A stretch of 64,000 nt of DNA from 66-474 sp035281745 (lineage in GTDB: Bacteria > Pseudomonadota > Gammaproteobacteria > Xanthomonadales > Rhodanobacteraceae): NCBI GenBank assembly GCA_035281745.1, contig DATEDI010000005.1:62001-126000 (forward strand), read 5' to 3'. The number at the start of each line of letters is the position of its first letter. Position 1 is the first letter of the stretch. Under the pieces are notes generated by a model, which was given only the letters and a program-made list of their open reading frames with translations, made no database searches and was not told the origin of the DNA. Below are positions 16,142 to 24,821 of this stretch, piece after piece. The position numbers were made by a program, and so were the translations under genes.

Positions 16142-19100
16142 GGGGTGTCCTCCTGTGATTTCGCGAGGCGCCGGGCGGCGCGTTCCTCGATCCAGTCGTA
16201 CAGCACCGGCAGCAACACCAGCGTCAGCAAGGTCGAAGTGATCAAGCCGCCGACCACCACGGTCGCAAGCGGACGCTGGGTTTCCGCGCCCACGCCGCTG
16301 GACAGCAGCATCGGCACGAGGCCGAGGATCGCGACGCTCGCGGTCATCAGTACCGGACGCAGACGTAGCGCGGTGCCCGAGATCACGGCGTCGCGTACGG
16401 CAAATCCCTTCTCACGCTGCTGGTTCAAGAAACTGACCAGTACGATGCCGTTCAGCATCGCCACGCCGAACACGGCGATGAAGCCGATCGCCGAGGGCAC
16501 TGACAGGTATTGGCCGGTGATCGCCAAGCCGACGATGCCACCGATGATGGCGAACGGCACATTGGCGAGGATCAGTGCGGCGTATTTCACCGAATTGAAT
16601 GCGGTGTAGAGCAGCACGAAGATGAAGAAGATCGTCACCGGCACGATCAGCGACAGCCGCGCCAGTGCGCGCTGCTGGTTTTCGAAGGCGCCACCCCATT
16701 CGGTGTAGTAGCCGGTCGGCAGCTTCACGGCTTGCGCGATCTTCGCGTTGGCTTCCTGGACGAAGCCATTGATGTCGCGACCGCGCACGTCCATCTGGAT
16801 CACCGCGTAGCGCTGCAACTGCTCACGGCGGATGAAGGAGTAGCCTTCCGCGTCGCTGACCTTCGCCACCTGCGCTAGGCGCACAATGGCACCGTTGGAG
16901 GTACGCAAAGGAATTCGCTCGATGGCTTGCAAGGAGGTCCTGTCGTCCTTGTCCAGCCGTACCGTGATGTCGAAGCGCTTGACGCCGTCGAGCAGGGTGG
17001 AGACCGGATCGCCGCCAATGCCATTCTTGACCACGGTGAGTACGTCGTCGGCGTTGAGGCCGTATCGGGCCAAGGCATCGCGATCCACCTGGATGCGGAT
17101 TTGCGGCTTGCCGATGTTCGCTTCCAGCGCAAGATCGGCCACACCGGGAACACCCGCCAGCGCATCCTTGATCCCCGCACTCAGGCGGTCCAGCTCGCCC
17201 AAGTCATCGCCGTAGAGTTTCAGCGCCAAGGTGGCGCGCACGCCCGAGATCAGTTCTTCGATGCGCATCTGGATCGGCTGGGTGTAACTCACCACCGCCG
17301 TGGGCAACGCCGCGGACAGTTCCTTTTGCATCGCTTCCTCGATGCTCTCCAGGGTCTGCCCGTCGCGCCACTGATCCTTGGGCTTGAGCGGGGTGTACAC
17401 CTCCATGTAGTTGACGTCAGCGGTTTCGCCTTTTTCGGCACGGCCGATCATCGCCAGCGTGGTTTCCACCTCTGGAAACTTCTGTTTGACCAGCGCCGCC
17501 ACTTCCTTGGAGATGCCGATGGATTCGTCCAGCGACGCCGATGGAATGGAAGTGATGCGCCACATGATCGCGCCTTCCTTCAGGTTCGGCATGAACTCCT
17601 TGCCGAGGAAGGGAAACAACGCGAGGCTGCCGAGCAGCGCGCCGGCGGCGATGCCGAGCACGATCTTGCGACGCGCCAGCGACCATGCCAGTACCGTGGC
17701 GTAGTGGCGCTTGAGGAAGGCCACCAGCCGCGTGTCCTTCTCCTCCTTGGGCTTCAACACCAGCGCGGCCAGCACCGGAATCAGCGTCAATGCCAGGATC
17801 AGCGAGCCCGCCATCGCAAAGCTGATGTTGAACGCCATCGGCTTGAACATCTTGCCTTCCAGCCCTTGCAGGCTGAACAGCGGCAGGAACACCACGATGA
17901 TGATCAGGATCGCAAACGCAATGGGGTTGGCGACTTCGCGCGCCGCGGCGAGCACCGCAGCGGTGCGGTCCACCGGTTCTCCGTGCGCCTTGCGCTCGGC
18001 CATGATGCGGAAGGCGTTCTCCACCATCACCACCGCGCCATCCACCATCATGCCGATGCCGATCGCGAGCCCCGCCAGCGACATCAGGTTGGCCGAAAGT
18101 CCGGCTTGCCCCATGCAGATGAAGGCGATCAGCATCGCGAGCGGCAGCGCGATCACCACCACCAGCGCACTGCGCAGCTCGCCCAGAAACAGGAACAGCA
18201 CCAGCGCGACCAGGATTGAACCTTCGATCAGCGCGCGCACGGCGGTGTCCACCGCGGCGTTGACCAGGTCGGTGCGCTGGTACACCGGGTTGATCGTCAC
18301 GCCTGCGGGCAACGCCTGCTTGACCGTATCAAGCTTGGCCTTGACCGCATCCACGACATTCTTGGCGTTCTCGCCGATGCGGGCCAGTGCCATGCCGAGC
18401 ACGACTTCCTTGCCGTCGCGGGTGACCGCGCCGGTGCGCGGAGCACCGGCTTCGGTGATCTCGGCCACGTCGCGCACGTACACCGGGGTGCCGTCCTCGC
18501 TCTTCAGCACGATGTTGCCGATGTCCTGTGCGTTCTGCACCAAACCCAGCCCGCGCACCAGGTATTGTTCGCGGCCGACGTTGATGAAGTTGCCGCCGAC
18601 TTGTGCGTTGTTGGCCTGCAGCGCTTCGATCACATCCTTGAAGCCGAGCTTGTGCGCGATCAGCTTCAAGGGATCGATGCGCACCTGGTACTGCTTTTCC
18701 TGCCCACCCCATGAGGTCACATCGTCGACGCCCGGCGCGGTGCGCAGGATCAGGCGGATGGTCCAATCCTGCAGCGTACGCAGGTCCATGTCGCTGGGCG
18801 CCTTGGCTTGGGCGGCGTCCTTGAGCTTGGTATCGGCGCGCTCGACCGTATACCAGAACACCTGCCCGAGACCGGAGGTGTTCGGTCCCATCTCCGGCTT
18901 GCCGTAGCCTGTCGGCAGGCGATCGCCGACCTGTTGCAACCGTTCGTTGACGAGTTGCCGCGCGAAGTAGATGTCCATCGAATCGTCGAAATAGACCGAC
19001 ACATAGGACAGCCCGAACAGACTCACGGAGCGGATTTCCTGCACCTTGGGCAAGCCGGCGAGCGCCGATTCCACTGGCGTGGTCAACAATTGCTCCACGT

Positions 19101-19281
19101 CTTCCGCCGCCAAGCCGGACGCTTCGGTGTACACGTTGACCTGCACCGGTGTGACATCGGGAAAGGCGTCGATGGGGAGCTGGCGCACGGCCTGGAAGCC
19201 CAGGAAACCGATCACCACGAAGGCGATCAGTACCAGCACCTTGAAACGCAGCGAGAGTTCGACCAGACGTTCGAGCATCAC
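16138..19281 (-). CDS. czcA: Heavy-metal RND efflux pump, CzcA/CusA family
   Basis: This 1047-residue inner-membrane proton antiporter drives export of metal ions across both membranes together with CzcB and CzcC. It has the RND layout of two large periplasmic loops and twelve helices: FKVLVLIAFVVIGFLGF in helix 1 and PIDAFPDVTPVQVNVYTEA after it. Helix 4 carries AIGIGMMVDGAVVMVEN, which keeps the VDGAVV-x-VE signature, while the first acidic residue of the classic CzcA motif (DFGIIVDG) is replaced. The metal selectivity is therefore not plain Zn/Co/Cd CzcA. Start and stop overlap the neighbouring genes as ATGA. Confidence 0.93.
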   Translation of the reverse strand: MMLERLVELSLRFKVLVLIAFVVIGFLGFQAVRQLPIDAFPDVTPVQVNVYTEASGLAAEDVEQLLTTPVESALAGLPKVQEIRSVSLFGLSYVSVYFDDSMDIYFARQLVNERLQQVGDRLPTGYGKPEMGPNTSGLGQVFWYTVERADTKLKDAAQAKAPSDMDLRTLQDWTIRLILRTAPGVDDVTSWGGQEKQYQVRIDPLKLIAHKLGFKDVIEALQANNAQVGGNFINVGREQYLVRGLGLVQNAQDIGNIVLKSEDGTPVYVRDVAEITEAGAPRTGAVTRDGKEVVLGMALARIGENAKNVVDAVKAKLDTVKQALPAGVTINPVYQRTDLVNAAVDTAVRALIEGSILVALVLFLFLGELRSALVVVIALPLAMLIAFICMGQAGLSANLMSLAGLAIGIGMMVDGAVVMVENAFRIMAERKAHGEPVDRTAAVLAAAREVANPIAFAILIIIVVFLPLFSLQGLEGKMFKPMAFNISFAMAGSLILALTLIPVLAALVLKPKEEKDTRLVAFLKRHYATVLAWSLARRKIVLGIAAGALLGSLALFPFLGKEFMPNLKEGAIMWRITSIPSASLDESIGISKEVAALVKQKFPEVETTLAMIGRAEKGETADVNYMEVYTPLKPKDQWRDGQTLESIEEAMQKELSAALPTAVVSYTQPIQMRIEELISGVRATLALKLYGDDLGELDRLSAGIKDALAGVPGVADLALEANIGKPQIRIQVDRDALARYGLNADDVLTVVKNGIGGDPVSTLLDGVKRFDITVRLDKDDRTSLQAIERIPLRTSNGAIVRLAQVAKVSDAEGYSFIRREQLQRYAVIQMDVRGRDINGFVQEANAKIAQAVKLPTGYYTEWGGAFENQQRALARLSLIVPVTIFFIFVLLYTAFNSVKYAALILANVPFAIIGGIVGLAITGQYLSVPSAIGFIAVFGVAMLNGIVLVSFLNQQREKGFAVRDAVISGTALRLRPVLMTASVAILGLVPMLLSSGVGAETQRPLATVVVGGLITSTLLTLVLLPVLYDWIEERAARRLAKSQEDTP

Positions 19282-20378
19282 TCTTCTCCCAACTGCGAAC
19301 GCAGCAAGCGCGCCTTCAGGGCGAAGGCACCCGTGCGCACATAGGTGTCGCCGGCTTTCAGACCCTGCTTGATCACGGTCCAGCCATCGCGGGTGTCCCC
19401 CGTCAACACCGGCGCCGGCTCGAACTGGCCCTTGCCTTTGGCGAGGAAGATGGTCGGTTGGTTCTGGAGCAGCACCACGGCTGTGGCGGGTACCGCGAGT
19501 TGCTTGGTGGTGCCGCCGACCGCGAGGCGCGCTTCGACCAGCTCGCCCGGATGCAGCAGATCCTTTTCATTGTTGACTTCGATGCGCACCGGCACGGTGC
19601 GGGTACGCTCGTTGGTCTGGTGCGACCGCTGCACCACCTTGCCCGGCAATGTGGTGTCATGCGCAAGTACGCGCACCACGTCTCCGGACTTGCCCCGCTC
19701 CGCATCGGCCGGCGCGAGCTGCGCCTCGACCCACACCGAGTTCTCCTTGACCAGCGTGAACAGGGTGCGGCCGGGTTCGACGCGCTCGCCGACCAGAAAC
19801 TCGTCGGTGGTCACGCGGCCTGCGGCGGGCGCCAGCAATTCGTAACTGCCATCCGCACGCGCCGAGCCCTTGCGCAACAGCGCGGTGATTTGACCTTCGG
19901 ACAAGCCGAAGGCGCGCAACTTGGCGCGCGCCTGATCACGCGCGACTTTCGATTCGTTGTAGCGTCGTGCAGAAACCGCCTGCGGGCCGAGCGCAGCGAT
20001 GCGCCGCCAATCCTGTTCCGCCACGATCAGTGCGCCTTGGGTTTCGGCAACCTGCACGCTGGAGAGCATCACTAGTGGCGTGCCGGCTTTCACCACGTCG
20101 CCGAGTTTCGCCTTGCGCTCCAGAACCTGCGATTCCACGCGCGGCGACACCAGTACGGTGGAATACGCATCGGCTTTCACCTCGCCGGGCGCTTTCAATT
20201 CGTCGGTGATGGGCCGCACTGCGGCCTTGTCCAGCACGATGCCGGCATCCTGGATGGCTTTGGCATCCAGCACCAATGGATTGGCGGGCGCGGGTTCCTG
20301 CGCCAACACCGGATGCGTCAACACCAGCGCGAGCAGCACGAATGCGGCGGAACGGAACATCGAAATATGTGAGTTCAT
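19278..20378 (-). CDS. czcB: RND periplasmic adaptor, CzcB family
   Basis: This 366-residue membrane-fusion protein links the pump to the outer-membrane channel. An N-terminal signal peptide ends near LAQEP. A barrel-sandwich region follows (STVLVSPRVESQVLERKAKL then GDVVKAGTPLVML), then an alpha-hairpin rich in Gln and Ala (about residues 110-160). The second half of the lipoyl motif is YELLAPAAGRVTTDEFLVGE, and a beta-barrel domain follows. Its start overlaps the czcC stop and its stop overlaps the czcA start, both as ATGA. No extra N-terminal metal-binding histidine cluster is visible. Confidence 0.92.
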   Translation of the reverse strand: MNSHISMFRSAAFVLLALVLTHPVLAQEPAPANPLVLDAKAIQDAGIVLDKAAVRPITDELKAPGEVKADAYSTVLVSPRVESQVLERKAKLGDVVKAGTPLVMLSSVQVAETQGALIVAEQDWRRIAALGPQAVSARRYNESKVARDQARAKLRAFGLSEGQITALLRKGSARADGSYELLAPAAGRVTTDEFLVGERVEPGRTLFTLVKENSVWVEAQLAPADAERGKSGDVVRVLAHDTTLPGKVVQRSHQTNERTRTVPVRIEVNNEKDLLHPGELVEARLAVGGTTKQLAVPATAVVLLQNQPTIFLAKGKGQFEPAPVLTGDTRDGWTVIKQGLKAGDTYVRTGAFALKARLLRSQLGEE

Positions 20379-21667
20379 CGCGGAAGATCCTGTGTGCGCC
20401 CTTCGATCCAGTCGTTGAGACGGCCGGCGGCGGTGAGGTAGTCGAACCAGGTCTGCCAGGTCTGGCTTTGAAGCTCCAGCCCGGTCAGCGCGGTGTTGAG
20501 GCTTTCCTTGAGTTGCACGAGGTAATCCGAAGTGCTGATTTCGCCGGCACGCCAGAGCTTTTCGAGCAAGGTCGTGCGATCCGCGAAGGCCGCAGCGCGT
20601 CCGCTGTGAAAGGCGGCGTCGGCCGAACGCAACGCCGCGTAGCGGGTACGCGCTTCTTCCAGCCCCGAACGCAACCGCAACCGTTGCGCCTGCGCGTTCG
20701 CGGCGGCGGCATCGGCATCGGCCCTCGCCGCATCGACTTCGGCGCTGCCGTTGTTGAGCACTGGCAGCGGAATCGAGACAGAAAGGCCGATCACGTTGTC
20801 GCGTACCCTGCCCACCCGTACCTCGCCGCCGGTCAGGCTGAGCGTCGGGTCCGGAATGCGCGCCTTCTGCGCCACGCGTACGCCGGCTTGCGCACTGGCT
20901 TGACGGGCTCGCGCCAGATGCAATGCTGGCAGTTCGTCGATCGGCAATGCAACGATGCCGTCGGCTTGCGGCGGTAACCCTTCCGGGAGGGCCGGCGAGG
21001 CTTCGGCGGCAGCCCCGGCGATGGCCTGCAACGTCGCGCGCGCGGCCGCCGCCTTGCCGGTGAGTGCGGCTTGCTGCGCCAGCGCTTCACTCAGCGCCAG
21101 CGCGGCGAGATCGCGTTCCGGGCTGCTGATGTCGCCAACCTTCAACCGCTGTGCGGCCAGCTCGTCGAAGCGCCGCATCATCTCCACGCGGCGCTGGCCA
21201 AGTTCCCGCTGGCGCGCCGTCAGCGCAACCTCCGACCATGCCTTCAGCCAGCGCGAGGCAACGTCGATGCGTTGCAGCGCGTAGGCCGCTTCACCCGCGC
21301 GCAAATCGGCATCGCCTTGGGCAGTGCGCGCACGGCGTTTGCCAGATAAATCCAGCGGCAGACTGATGCCAACCGTGCGCCGGTTGACGTCGGCGTTCTC
21401 GGCATCTGCCGTCAGCGAGGGGTTGTACAACGGCCGTGCGGCGGCGCGCGCACGCGCGCGTGCCGCTTCAAGCTCGGCGGCGGCGGCTTGTACTTCCGGA
21501 CTCTTGTTCCAGATCTCTTGCACCGCTGCGCGCAGCGGCATCGGGGCCGCAAGCACAGAGGGTGTGGCAGACGAAGGTGGTGGTTCGAGGTTGCGGGGTG
21601 CAGCCAAGGCTGCCGCACAACACAGCAGACACGCGGCGCCCAATGGCACCGAACGCAAAACAGACAT
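20375..21667 (-). CDS. czcC: RND outer-membrane channel, CzcC (TolC-like)
   Basis: This 430-residue outer-membrane efflux protein forms the exit duct of the CzcCBA complex. A signal peptide (AACLLCCAAALA) is followed by Pro/Ser-rich sequence and two repeated helical domains of the outer-membrane efflux family, with SPEVQAAAAELEAARARARA opening the first and IGLSVSIPLPVLNNGSAEVD in the second. It is the first structural gene after the small czcI-like gene, 71 bases upstream. Its stop overlaps the czcB ATG. Confidence 0.92.
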   Translation of the reverse strand: MSVLRSVPLGAACLLCCAAALAAPRNLEPPPSSATPSVLAAPMPLRAAVQEIWNKSPEVQAAAAELEAARARARAAARPLYNPSLTADAENADVNRRTVGISLPLDLSGKRRARTAQGDADLRAGEAAYALQRIDVASRWLKAWSEVALTARQRELGQRRVEMMRRFDELAAQRLKVGDISSPERDLAALALSEALAQQAALTGKAAAARATLQAIAGAAAEASPALPEGLPPQADGIVALPIDELPALHLARARQASAQAGVRVAQKARIPDPTLSLTGGEVRVGRVRDNVIGLSVSIPLPVLNNGSAEVDAARADADAAAANAQAQRLRLRSGLEEARTRYAALRSADAAFHSGRAAAFADRTTLLEKLWRAGEISTSDYLVQLKESLNTALTGLELQSQTWQTWFDYLTAAGRLNDWIEGRTQDLPR

Positions 21668-21738
21668 GCAGGAATCTCCTGAAAACGGTCACGGCGCGAC
21701 GACCGCACGAGGCAGTCGGTCACGAAACGAAACGGTTT

Positions 21739-22098
21739 TCAGGCGATCGGTGGGCGCAGCAGCGGACCCGCCCGGGCGGGCGAGAATCCGTAGGCGGGAA
21801 CATGGAAAACGGACGGCGATTCGACCGGCGCAATGTGCAGCGACAACGTCACTGGCACCGGCAGCGTTTCCGCGCACGCACAATGACAGCCACCCGTCTC
21901 GCCGAGCAGGCAGGCATTGCCGTTGTCATCGAAGGAAGGACTGGCCACGGATTGCGCAGCAACGATCGTCGCCCCGGATGCCGCATGCTGATTGGCGGCC
22001 GTGTCGTTCAGGCAAACCGTGCCCGCCACCAGCTTGAACGACAGCACGGTCAGGGCAAGTACCCAAAGCAAACGGTGGCGGCGCAGGCGGTTCAGCAT
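21739..22098 (-). CDS. czcI: Small exported cysteine-rich protein, CzcI-like
   Basis: This 119-residue protein has an N-terminal membrane anchor or signal peptide (LLWVLALTVLSFKLVAGTVC). The middle contains a cysteine- and histidine-bearing stretch (GGCHCACAE) and a C-terminus rich in Pro and Arg (PARAGPLLRPPIA). Proteins of this size, position and ending occur as the first gene of czc operons (CzcI, sometimes described as DUF2946-like) and are thought to act in the periplasm in metal sensing or delivery. The sequence alone does not prove homology to CzcI, so the symbol is tentative. The 20-base motif at 22145-22164 lies 46 bases before its start. Confidence 0.7.
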   Translation of the reverse strand: MLNRLRRHRLLWVLALTVLSFKLVAGTVCLNDTAANQHAASGATIVAAQSVASPSFDDNGNACLLGETGGCHCACAETLPVPVTLSLHIAPVESPSVFHVPAYGFSPARAGPLLRPPIA

Positions 22099-22144
22099 GG
22101 TGGCAGCGTCAAAATCGACCGAAGATCATAGGGGCAACTCGGCT

Positions 22145-22164
22145 GTTACACAATCACGAAGAGT
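22145..22164 (-). promoter_or_regulatory. Conserved upstream motif of czcI (czc motif, copy 1)
   Basis: GTTACACAATCACGAAGAGT on the plus strand is repeated with one mismatch at 23235-23254, in front of the CDF gene. Both copies lie 44-46 bases upstream of a minus-strand start codon and are followed on the far side by TTCAAA, at slightly different distance. Such conservation in otherwise unlike intergenic DNA suggests a shared regulator site or promoter element. Confidence 0.6.
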
Positions 22165-22233
22165 CGCTTCAAAGTCACGTTGCACAAGTAAGAAATGACC
22201 TGAGACTAGCTTGGAAGTTCATTTGCGGCCGGC

Positions 22234-23190
22234 TCACACCGCATCGTGCTTGCATCCGGTGACCAGTGCGGCGGCATCGCGGGCGTGGTCCATCTGCAAG
22301 GTGGCGTGTTCGATGCGATAGCGATCCCGCAGCAGGGTTTCCAGTTCGCGGCGCTTGTCGTGGCAGTCATCTTCCGGGCGGACGAAAACATGCGCGGCCA
22401 GCGCCGGAAAACCCGAGGTCACTTCCCATATGTGCAGATCGTTGACGGCAGTCACGCCTGCGGTGGCGAGGATCGATGCACGGACCGCGGCGGGGTCGAG
22501 ATTCTTCGGCGACGCTTCAAGGAAAATGCGCCCCGAATCGCGCACCAGCTCCAATCCGGCTTTCAGCATCAGCGCCGCAACGACCAAGGCTGCGATCGCA
22601 TCCGCCCGATCCCATCCAGTCAGCCAGATGATCGCGCCGGCCACCGCGGTGGCGATGAACGCGTAAAGATCGTTGAGGATGTGCGCGTAGCTGCCCTGGA
22701 TGTTGAGGCTTTGCCGGTTTGCCTTGCCCATGATCCAGACCACGGCGAGATTGACCACGATGCCGGCGATCGCCACAAGCGTCATCAAGGAGCCGTGCAC
22801 CGGCGGTGGCGAGATCAGACGCCGGATCGCTTCGTAGATGAACCAGGCGGCAAGTACCAGCAGGGTGAGACCGTTGGCCTGCGCGCTCAGAATTTCCACG
22901 CGCTTGAAGCCGAAGGTATAACGACCGCGCGCAGGCCGCGCGGCCATCCGGATCGCGAACAAGGCCAGCGCGATCGAGCCCACGTCGGTCAACATGTGGC
23001 CCGCATCGGAAATCAACGCCAGCGATCTCGCCATGATGCCGACCACCACTTCGGCAACCATGAACGCGAGCAACAGCGCCAGCGCGAGTGTCAGCCAGCG
23101 CTTGTCCGCATTGGGGCTGACGCCATGACTGTGGCCGTGATGATCGCCAGCCCTGTTATCGCTATGGCCGGAGTGATCGTGCATACGCAT
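22234..23190 (-). CDS. Cation diffusion facilitator, ZitB/DmeF type, His-rich N-terminus
   Basis: This 318-residue inner-membrane metal/proton antiporter starts with a histidine-rich leader (MRMHDHSGHSDNRAGDHHGH). Helix 2 carries SLALISDAGHMLTDVGSIAL and helix 5 YAHILNDLYAFIATAV, the paired H-x3-D sites of zinc-type CDF proteins. The cytoplasmic domain has VNDLHIWEVTSGFPALAAHV. I take ATG 23190, with GGATC upstream; ATG 23184 and TTG 23202 are alternatives. It stands alone between the czc chain and the ars operon and shares the upstream motif of czcI, so it probably responds to the same metals. Confidence 0.9.
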   Translation of the reverse strand: MRMHDHSGHSDNRAGDHHGHSHGVSPNADKRWLTLALALLLAFMVAEVVVGIMARSLALISDAGHMLTDVGSIALALFAIRMAARPARGRYTFGFKRVEILSAQANGLTLLVLAAWFIYEAIRRLISPPPVHGSLMTLVAIAGIVVNLAVVWIMGKANRQSLNIQGSYAHILNDLYAFIATAVAGAIIWLTGWDRADAIAALVVAALMLKAGLELVRDSGRIFLEASPKNLDPAAVRASILATAGVTAVNDLHIWEVTSGFPALAAHVFVRPEDDCHDKRRELETLLRDRYRIEHATLQMDHARDAAALVTGCKHDAV

Positions 23191-23234
23191 CAAATGATCC
23201 AATCTTCGTTGGATGCTACGAACGGCGACGGGCG

Positions 23235-23254
23235 TTACACAATCACGATGAGTT
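23235..23254 (-). promoter_or_regulatory. Conserved upstream motif of the CDF gene (czc motif, copy 2)
   Basis: GTTACACAATCACGATGAGT matches copy 1 at 22145-22164 in 19 of 20 bases and lies 44 bases before the CDF start codon at 23190. TTCAAA follows directly. The surrounding sequence is otherwise dissimilar, so the match is not a simple duplication of a whole leader. Confidence 0.6.
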
Positions 23255-23343
23255 CAAACGATACTTCGCACCGCTTTCGGCTACGCTTGAGTTGTACTTG
23301 ATCACTCGGCGGCATTTGGGTGGAGGATGCGCCGCTTGACACG

Positions 23344-24402
23344 TCAGGCGCGTGCCTCGTACCAGCCACGGCTGCGATTGACGACCTCAACCAGGCCGAG
23401 CATGACCGGGACTTCGATCAGCACGCCGACCACGGTTGCCAAGGCGGCGCCGGAGGTGAAACCGAACAAGCTGATTGCGGTCGCCACCGCGAGTTCGAAG
23501 AAGTTGCTGGCGCCGATCAAGGCCGAAGGTCCGGCCACGCAATGCGCTTCGCCCAGCCAGCGGTTGAGGCCATAAGCGAGTCCCGCATTGAACAGCACCT
23601 GCAGCGTAATCGGCACCGCGAGCAACACGATCACCAGCGGCTGATGCAGGATGGCTTCGCCCTGGAACCCGAACAGCAACACGAGGGTGGCCAGCAATGC
23701 AACGAGTGTCCAGGGTTGGGCGCGCTTGAGTGCTGCATCGAGTGCTGCAGCGCCCCGTCGTAACAGGTGTTTTCGCAGAGCTTGCGCGATGGCCAATGGC
23801 ACCACGATATAGAGCAGCACCGACAGCAGCAGGGTTGTCCACGGCACGTGGATTGCCGCGACGCCGAGCAACAGCGCCACGATCGGCGCAAAGCCGAACA
23901 CCATGATGCTGTCGTTGAGCGCGACCTGGGTCAGGGTGAAGTGCGCTTCGCCACGTACCAACTGGCTCCACACGAACACCATCGCCGTGCACGGCGCCGC
24001 CGCCAAGAGGATCAGCCCGGCGATGTAACTGTCGAGTTGCGCCGCCAGCAGCCACGCCGCAAACAGATGCCGCACGAAGATCCAGCCGAGCAGCGCCATC
24101 GAAAACGGCTTGACCGCCCAGTTGACGAACAAGGTGATGCCCATGCCCCGCCAATGCCGTCGCACCGTGCCGAGCGCGCCGAAATCCACGCGCATCAGCA
24201 TCGGCACGATCATGATCCAGATCAGCACGCCGACCGCAAGATTGATATGCGCGAGTTCGAATCCGCCGAGTGCATGAAACGCGTTCGGCGCGACTCGCCC
24301 CAGCACGATGCCGGCGACGATGCACAGCGCGACCCACAAGCTGAGCCAGCGTTCGAAAACCCCCAGCCTCGCGGGTGCGGCTTCTTGCACCATCGCACTC
24401 AC
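23344..24402 (-). CDS. acr3: Arsenite efflux permease, ACR3 family
   Basis: This inner-membrane exporter of arsenite (and perhaps antimonite) has about 352 residues and ten hydrophobic segments. Signatures include WIMIVPMLMRVDFG near the N-terminus, LAAAPCTAMVFVWSQLVRGE with the essential cysteine, and ASNFFELAVATAISLFG with the conserved F-E. I choose GTG 24402, because GGAGG lies seven bases ahead and it overlaps the arsC stop as GTGA; ATG 24393 is the alternative. It is the last gene of the arsR-arsI-arsC-acr3 operon. Confidence 0.93.
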   Translation of the reverse strand: MSAMVQEAAPARLGVFERWLSLWVALCIVAGIVLGRVAPNAFHALGGFELAHINLAVGVLIWIMIVPMLMRVDFGALGTVRRHWRGMGITLFVNWAVKPFSMALLGWIFVRHLFAAWLLAAQLDSYIAGLILLAAAPCTAMVFVWSQLVRGEAHFTLTQVALNDSIMVFGFAPIVALLLGVAAIHVPWTTLLLSVLLYIVVPLAIAQALRKHLLRRGAAALDAALKRAQPWTLVALLATLVLLFGFQGEAILHQPLVIVLLAVPITLQVLFNAGLAYGLNRWLGEAHCVAGPSALIGASNFFELAVATAISLFGFTSGAALATVVGVLIEVPVMLGLVEVVNRSRGWYEARA

Positions 24403-24821
24403 GACGCTGCCTCCGGCGACGAGGCAGCCAGATTCGACAATAGCCGCTGCACGCGACGTTCGATCTCGTCGCGTACTGCACGGAACTGTTCGTCGCTCAG
24501 CGATTTCGGATCGGGTAGTGCCCAATCCTCGCGATGACGCGCGGGCAACCACGGGCACGCGTCACCACAACCCATCGTTACGACCCAATCGAAGGCCTGA
24601 TCGGCAAACGCGCTCAGTGGTTTGGGAATTTGTGCGGAGATGTCGCAACCGCGTTCGCCCATGAAGGAAACCGCGCGCGGATTGACGGCATTTGCAGGTT
24701 TCGAACCCGCGGAAAAAGCCTCGATGCGATCTGCCCCGTGCATGCGCGCAAAGCCTGCCGCCATCTGGCTGCGACAGGCGTTTTCGACGCAGACGAACAG
24801 TACGCGCGGCGTGTGGCTCAT
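24399..24821 (-). CDS. arsC: Arsenate reductase, low-molecular-weight phosphatase type
   Basis: This 140-residue cytosolic enzyme reduces arsenate to arsenite for export by ACR3. The N-terminal P-loop is FVCVENACRSQMAAGF, containing C-x5-R of the tyrosine-phosphatase fold. Further cysteines in ERGCDIS and TMGCGDACPW supply the redox relay of thioredoxin-linked ArsC. LPDPKSLSDEQFRAVRDEIE is the conserved C-terminal part. ATG 24821 overlaps the arsI stop as ATGA. It is distinct from the glutaredoxin-type ArsC of plasmid R773. Confidence 0.92.
   Translation of the reverse strand: MSHTPRVLFVCVENACRSQMAAGFARMHGADRIEAFSAGSKPANAVNPRAVSFMGERGCDISAQIPKPLSAFADQAFDWVVTMGCGDACPWLPARHREDWALPDPKSLSDEQFRAVRDEIERRVQRLLSNLAASSPEAAS

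Noticed and set aside
16927..18219. Plus-strand open frame of about 430 codons opposite czcA
   Set aside because: Antisense shadow of the RND pump, low-complexity composition rich in His, Arg and Gln.
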